64,000 nucleotides of DNA. Source: Thaumasiovibrio subtropicus. GTDB lineage: Bacteria > Pseudomonadota > Gammaproteobacteria > Enterobacterales > Vibrionaceae. The notes beneath the pieces are model-generated. The model saw nothing but the letters and a program-made list of their open reading frames with translations. It ran no database searches and was not told where the DNA came from. Shown here one piece after another: positions 60,584-64,000 of the stretch. Each line of letters begins with the position of its first letter. Position 1 is the stretch's first letter. Where the stretch lies: NCBI RefSeq assembly GCF_019703835.1, contig NZ_AP023055.1:806001-870000 (forward strand), given 5' to 3'. Both the position numbers and the translations under genes were made by a program.

Positions 60584-61954
60584 GTGAGTAGTATGATTGA
60601 TTTTAACAATGTTGAACTAGTTGGGCAGTCGACGCCGGACCCACTTCGTTACGCTTTTGCAAGAAAAGCGGCACCACACAGCGGTGGTAAGTCCGCGCCT
60701 GTTCCTCCTCCACAAGTTCAGTCTGCTTTGCAAATGGCGCTTGATTCTGTACCTACACAAAGCGGTGCACGTTGTCTCTATATCCATATTCCTTTTTGTC
60801 GCGTTCGGTGTACGTATTGTAATTTCTTTCAATATGCGTCGAGTAAAACAATGATTGATGACTACTTCACCGCATTGATGGTGGAGCTAAAACGAAAAGC
60901 GGCACAACCTTGGACACAAGCTGCGCCTTTTCAAGCGGTCTACATTGGTGGCGGCACGCCGACAGACTTGAGCGCTGAGCAACTCCGTATCTTAGGCCGT
61001 GCGATTCATGATCATTTTCCATTGACGCCAGATTGCGAACTGACATTAGAAGGTCGCATCAACAAATTTGGCAACGACAAGTTTGAATCTGCGCTGGCTG
61101 GCGGTTTTAACCGCTTCTCATTTGGTGTGCAGAGTTTTGACTCCAAGGTTCGCCGTGCCGCGAAACGTCTTGATGATGGCGATGTTGTCATCAAGCGAAT
61201 TCAAGAGCTGGTGGCGTATAACAGTGCCCCTATCGTGATCGACTTGTTGTTTGGTTTGCCATATCAAACTCTGGATATTTGGCAGTCTGACTTAGAAGGG
61301 TATTTGGCGTCGGGTGCGCATGGTGTCGACCTTTATCAACTGATTGATATGCAAGGGTTACCGATGCACCGCATGGTTGAGCAAGGCAAACTCCCTATGC
61401 CAGCTGACACACCTACCAAAGCGACAATGTTCGAACGTGGCGTGCAGTTTATGGCAACCCACCATCAAAGAAGGCTGAGTTGTAACCACTGGGCGAAAGA
61501 TAACCGCGAGCGCAGCATTTATAACAGTTTGGCTAAAACCACCGCTGAAGTATTACCGATCGGCGCTGGGGCCGGGGGGAATGTTGGTGGACTACAAATG
61601 ATGCAAACGCGCAAAATGGAAGACTACATTGCCGCGATAAACGCAGACCAGTATCCAGTGCCGATGATGATGCGTGCTGCACCGGGTGGAGAATTAACGA
61701 GTTATGTTAAAGCGGCATTTGATCGTGGTGTAGTTGCAAAACGAACACTCAACCTAATCGTCAATGAAGACCTTTTTGGTCGCTTGATGCCCCTGTTTCA
61801 GGCGTGGGAAAAGAATGGCTTAGTAAAGTTAACGGAAGGTTATGTCACGCTAACTCTCGCAGGGCAGTTTTGGAATGTCACCTTAGCACAAGCCATGATT
61901 CGCACCATCGGCATGCTCAATGACGCGTCACAATCTGACCATGTCGCGGCATAA
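60584..61954 (+). CDS. hutW: Radical SAM protein HutW
   Basis: A 456-residue HemN-like radical SAM enzyme. IPFCRVRCTYCNFFQY gives the CxxxCxxC cluster motif, followed by YIGGGTPTDL. HutW-type proteins act in anaerobic or haem-linked porphyrin ring opening in vibrios. I choose GTG 60584, since AGAGG lies 5 bases before it; ATG 60593 is an alternative. It is the first gene of hutWXZ. Confidence 0.9.
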   Translation: MSSMIDFNNVELVGQSTPDPLRYAFARKAAPHSGGKSAPVPPPQVQSALQMALDSVPTQSGARCLYIHIPFCRVRCTYCNFFQYASSKTMIDDYFTALMVELKRKAAQPWTQAAPFQAVYIGGGTPTDLSAEQLRILGRAIHDHFPLTPDCELTLEGRINKFGNDKFESALAGGFNRFSFGVQSFDSKVRRAAKRLDDGDVVIKRIQELVAYNSAPIVIDLLFGLPYQTLDIWQSDLEGYLASGAHGVDLYQLIDMQGLPMHRMVEQGKLPMPADTPTKATMFERGVQFMATHHQRRLSCNHWAKDNRERSIYNSLAKTTAEVLPIGAGAGGNVGGLQMMQTRKMEDYIAAINADQYPVPMMMRAAPGGELTSYVKAAFDRGVVAKRTLNLIVNEDLFGRLMPLFQAWEKNGLVKLTEGYVTLTLAGQFWNVTLAQAMIRTIGMLNDASQSDHVAA

Positions 61955-62019
61955 CGAAAATTGTAGAAACTCTAACGACTAAAATATTAAGAACCTCATG
62001 GTTCAATCTAGGAGATACC

Positions 62020-62535
62020 ATGTACACCACTTGTACACGTGAAGAAGCAAAGCAAAAAGTCGCAGCACTGATTGAAGAAAACGCTGGCATGTCAATTCCT
62101 GACATGGCAGAAAACATTGGGCTAAAAGAAGCCGAAGTGACACTCGTGATGCCATCTGAAATGGTCACTGCGGTAGAGGGTAAACACGCTGAAGCCATCC
62201 TGACTCAATTACCTGAATGGGGTAAGGTAACTACGATCATTGTTTCTTTTGGCTCTATCTTTGAAATTAAAGGTACCTTTCCAAAAGGAAAAACAAATCA
62301 TGGCTATTACAATTTATTAAGTCGCGAAGGATTAAACGGTCACCTTAGACTTGATTTAATTACGGATATTGCATTTGTTAGTAAGCCTTTTCACGGCATG
62401 GAGACCCATCAAATTACTTTCTTTAATGCACAAGGCGAGTGTGTTTTTAAAGTCTACCTTGGTCGCGACAAAGCACGTAACCTTATTCCCGAACAAGTTG
62501 AAAAGTTCCATGCAATGAAAAAGGAATTCGCATGA
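62020..62535 (+). CDS. hutX: Haem-carrier protein HutX
   Basis: A 171-residue HutX (ChuX-like). The core VSFGSIFEIKGTFPKGKTNHGYYNL is typical. It is thought to hold haem in the cytoplasm and pass it to HutZ. It overlaps hutZ by 4 bases. Confidence 0.92.
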   Translation: MYTTCTREEAKQKVAALIEENAGMSIPDMAENIGLKEAEVTLVMPSEMVTAVEGKHAEAILTQLPEWGKVTTIIVSFGSIFEIKGTFPKGKTNHGYYNLLSREGLNGHLRLDLITDIAFVSKPFHGMETHQITFFNAQGECVFKVYLGRDKARNLIPEQVEKFHAMKKEFA

Positions 62536-63068
62536 ACCCTGAAGTGAAACAAGCGCGCTTAGAAAGTCGTTTAGTCCCTGAAATGCAAGAATTTCGCGAT
62601 AATTGCTTGACGTTGCAACTGGCAACTATTGGGAAAAATGGTCTTCCTAGCGCGAGTTATGCCCCTTTCGCCTTTGATGAAGCGGGCTTTTACATCTTGG
62701 TGAGTGATCTTGCGGCGCACGGTCAAAATCTAAAACATAACAAAAGCTTGTCGATCATGATGATTGATGACGAGCAAGACGCAAAGAGTATTTTTGCCCG
62801 TCGCCGATTGTCTTTTGATACCGCCGCGCAGCTTATTGAACGCGACACCCCAGCGTGGGCCGCAGGCATTCAAACGCTGACAAATCGCTTTGGCGAGATG
62901 ATAGATAATCTAAGCAACCTGGGTGATTTTCGACTTTACTTGTTAACGCCTGAAAAAGGCCGTTATGTAAAGGGCTTTGGTAAAGCGTTTGATGTCACAG
63001 GTTTTGAAATGGTAGATATTGTTCATCTCAATGAAGGTCATGTTAAAAACATGAAAGAAGATATCTAA
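62532..63068 (+). CDS. hutZ: Haem-degrading protein HutZ
   Basis: A 178-residue HutZ. Known V. cholerae HutZ uses a His170 haem ligand in VHLEEGH and an Asp in QDFML; here IVHLNEGH and NLGDFRLY keep both. It breaks down haem and releases iron. It is last in hutWXZ. The flavin-like fold (LQLATIGKNGLPSASYAPF) is normal. Confidence 0.94.
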   Translation: MNPEVKQARLESRLVPEMQEFRDNCLTLQLATIGKNGLPSASYAPFAFDEAGFYILVSDLAAHGQNLKHNKSLSIMMIDDEQDAKSIFARRRLSFDTAAQLIERDTPAWAAGIQTLTNRFGEMIDNLSNLGDFRLYLLTPEKGRYVKGFGKAFDVTGFEMVDIVHLNEGHVKNMKEDI

Positions 63069-63103
63069 TATTTTCAAATTAGATATTCGGTAAATGAAAA
63101 GCT

Positions 63104-63132
63104 CCCTCTAACAGCGCAAGTGTATTGAGGGG
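63104..63132 (+). terminator. Possible terminator after hutZ
   Basis: CCCTC and GAGGG arms about 18 bases apart, followed by GTTTAATTT. The stem is short and the loop long, so the call is weak. Confidence 0.35.
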
Positions 63133-63170
63133 GTTTAATTTCCGCTACACGCGTTTAGCTTGCAGCTGCG

Positions 63171-63186
63171 CTGAAATATATTTCAG
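63171..63186. promoter_or_regulatory. Perfect 16-bp palindrome before the receptor gene
   Basis: CTGAAATATATTTCAG is its own reverse complement. It lies about 120 bases before the receptor ATG and does not look like a Fur box. A regulator site is possible. Confidence 0.45.
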
Positions 63187-63303
63187 TTGTATTTCTTAAG
63201 ACTATTTGTACTCGAGCACCTAAAGATGGTTTGAATGTGCTTGTGAGTTGCGTGTGGTTTTAAGAAATAGGCTTCACTTAATTTAAAATTCTGGGGAAAT
63301 AAA

Positions 63304-64000
63304 ATGAAACTTTCAAAAGTAGCAGTATTAGTCAGTATTGCCTGTACGCCATTGGCAAATGCTGAAGAGGTTTTTACTTTTGACGAGGTTGTCGTTTCAG
63401 CGACACGAACCGAACAGGAAGTTCGCGATGTTGCCGCTTCTGTGTCGACTTTATCGAGCGATGATATGGCCAAGACGATGTCTTCGGACCTGCAACACGC
63501 CTTAAAATCTCAACCCGGTGTGAGCATGGAAGGCCAAGGTCGATTTGGCTTATCCGGGTTTAACATCCGTGGTCGAGAAGACAACTATGTCAAGGTATTG
63601 GTGGATGGCGTTCAGCAGGCGAGTATCTATAACCCCGGTGCCGACCAAATGCGTAAGTATCAGGGTATGTTTGAGATGGATACCTTGACCAGCGTCGAAA
63701 TCAACAAAGGTCCTGTATCAAGCTTGTATGGCTCTGATGCCTTAGCAGGACTGGTTGTGATGCGAACCAAGAACCCGAGTGATTTTCTGGCAGAGACGGG
63801 TGACGATACCTACGCAGGTTTTTCTGCGGGCTACACCAGTGCGAACGACGCCTTTAAAACCACGGTTACCATTGCTAATCGCACAGGGGACTGGGAATCT
63901 TTGATCATGTATACCAAACGTGATGGTCATGAAACCCAAACTCACAGCAGTGGCGCTGATATCCTCGGCCGCGAGCGTGGTCAGGCAGACCCATTTGATA
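63304..64000 (+). CDS. TonB-dependent outer-membrane haem receptor, N-terminal part
   Basis: The frame is open from ATG 63304 to the window edge. GGGG lies 7 bases upstream of the ATG. A signal peptide (MKLSKVAVLVSIACTPLANA) is followed by the TonB box DEVVVSATRTEQ, then the plug domain (LKSQPGVSMEGQGRFGLSGF, NIRGREDNYVKVLVDGVQ, YGSDALAGLVVM). It matches HutA/HuvA-type haem receptors, and its position after hutWXZ supports haem as substrate. The barrel lies outside the window. Confidence 0.85.
   Translation, partial: MKLSKVAVLVSIACTPLANAEEVFTFDEVVVSATRTEQEVRDVAASVSTLSSDDMAKTMSSDLQHALKSQPGVSMEGQGRFGLSGFNIRGREDNYVKVLVDGVQQASIYNPGADQMRKYQGMFEMDTLTSVEINKGPVSSLYGSDALAGLVVMRTKNPSDFLAETGDDTYAGFSAGYTSANDAFKTTVTIANRTGDWESLIMYTKRDGHETQTHSSGADILGRERGQADPFD

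Noticed and set aside
1..64000. CRISPR array, tRNA or rRNA genes
   Set aside because: No regularly spaced identical repeats and no cloverleaf or rRNA-like stretch was seen on reading; this was by eye and not by a search tool.

Overview
The window looks like chromosome from a marine gamma-proteobacterium of the Vibrionaceae. The evidence is the haem-uptake locus in its Vibrio arrangement (tonB-exbB-exbD-hutBCD divergent from hutWXZ), a FabV-type enoyl reductase, a YbiT-type ABC-F protein and a DUF2986 small protein. A genus cannot be fixed by eye. No rRNA, tRNA, CRISPR array or prophage was seen.

Layout. 0-0.7 kb: the start of an asparagine-synthetase-like gene, cut by the window edge. 1.1-9.2 kb: a two-component system and a sugar ABC importer in the order regulator, kinase, binding protein, two permeases, ATPase. 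This is the order of the Pseudomonas glucose (gltR-gtrS-gts) locus. An IS110/IS1111-type element with a probable bridge-RNA region sits between the binding protein and the first permease. 9.2-10.7 kb: a secreted sulfatase with a perfect 16-bp operator-like palindrome. 11-13 kb: HD hydrolase, RidA and DJ-1/PfpI proteins. 13.5-17 kb: an MscS channel, then an NlpC/P60-like protein, an uncharacterised protein and a membrane-anchored SspB-like protein. 17-29 kb: mostly housekeeping or small conserved genes (ybiT, GGDEF, YdjM-like, GcvR-like, yjdM, an RsgA paralogue, an XRE/2TM regulator). 29-35 kb: an esterase, fabV, a decaying tandem array of three related lipoprotein genes, and a divergent MocR regulator/EamA exporter pair.

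36-45.3 kb is an iron-linked block on the minus strand: nrdA-nrdB-nrdH-like followed by sufABCDSE, each operon with its own Fur-box-like palindrome. 45.6-55 kb is accessory DNA. It has two tandem small paralogues plus a glycine-zipper membrane protein (a possible toxin/immunity-like cassette), a phosphotransferase, and a sulfatase module: anaerobic sulfatase maturase, two Crp-type regulators (one broken) and a large sulfatase. The sulfatase module is bracketed by direct repeats of the 3' end of an SDR-type gene. 55-64 kb is the haem-uptake locus, with Fur-like sites, ending inside a TonB-dependent receptor.

How the genes connect. The maturase at 49.3 kb can supply formylglycine to both sulfatases (9.3 and 52.4 kb), each of which has a C-x-P-S-R site. 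Released sugar could enter through an ABC importer such as the gts-like one, though nothing shown links them directly. Iron limitation would be expected to derepress nrd, suf, the SDR gene and hut together through Fur. Three genes carry single-base frameshifts (28.1, 32.0 and 51.8 kb), two of them at A/T runs, so each could be a real lesion or a sequencing error.
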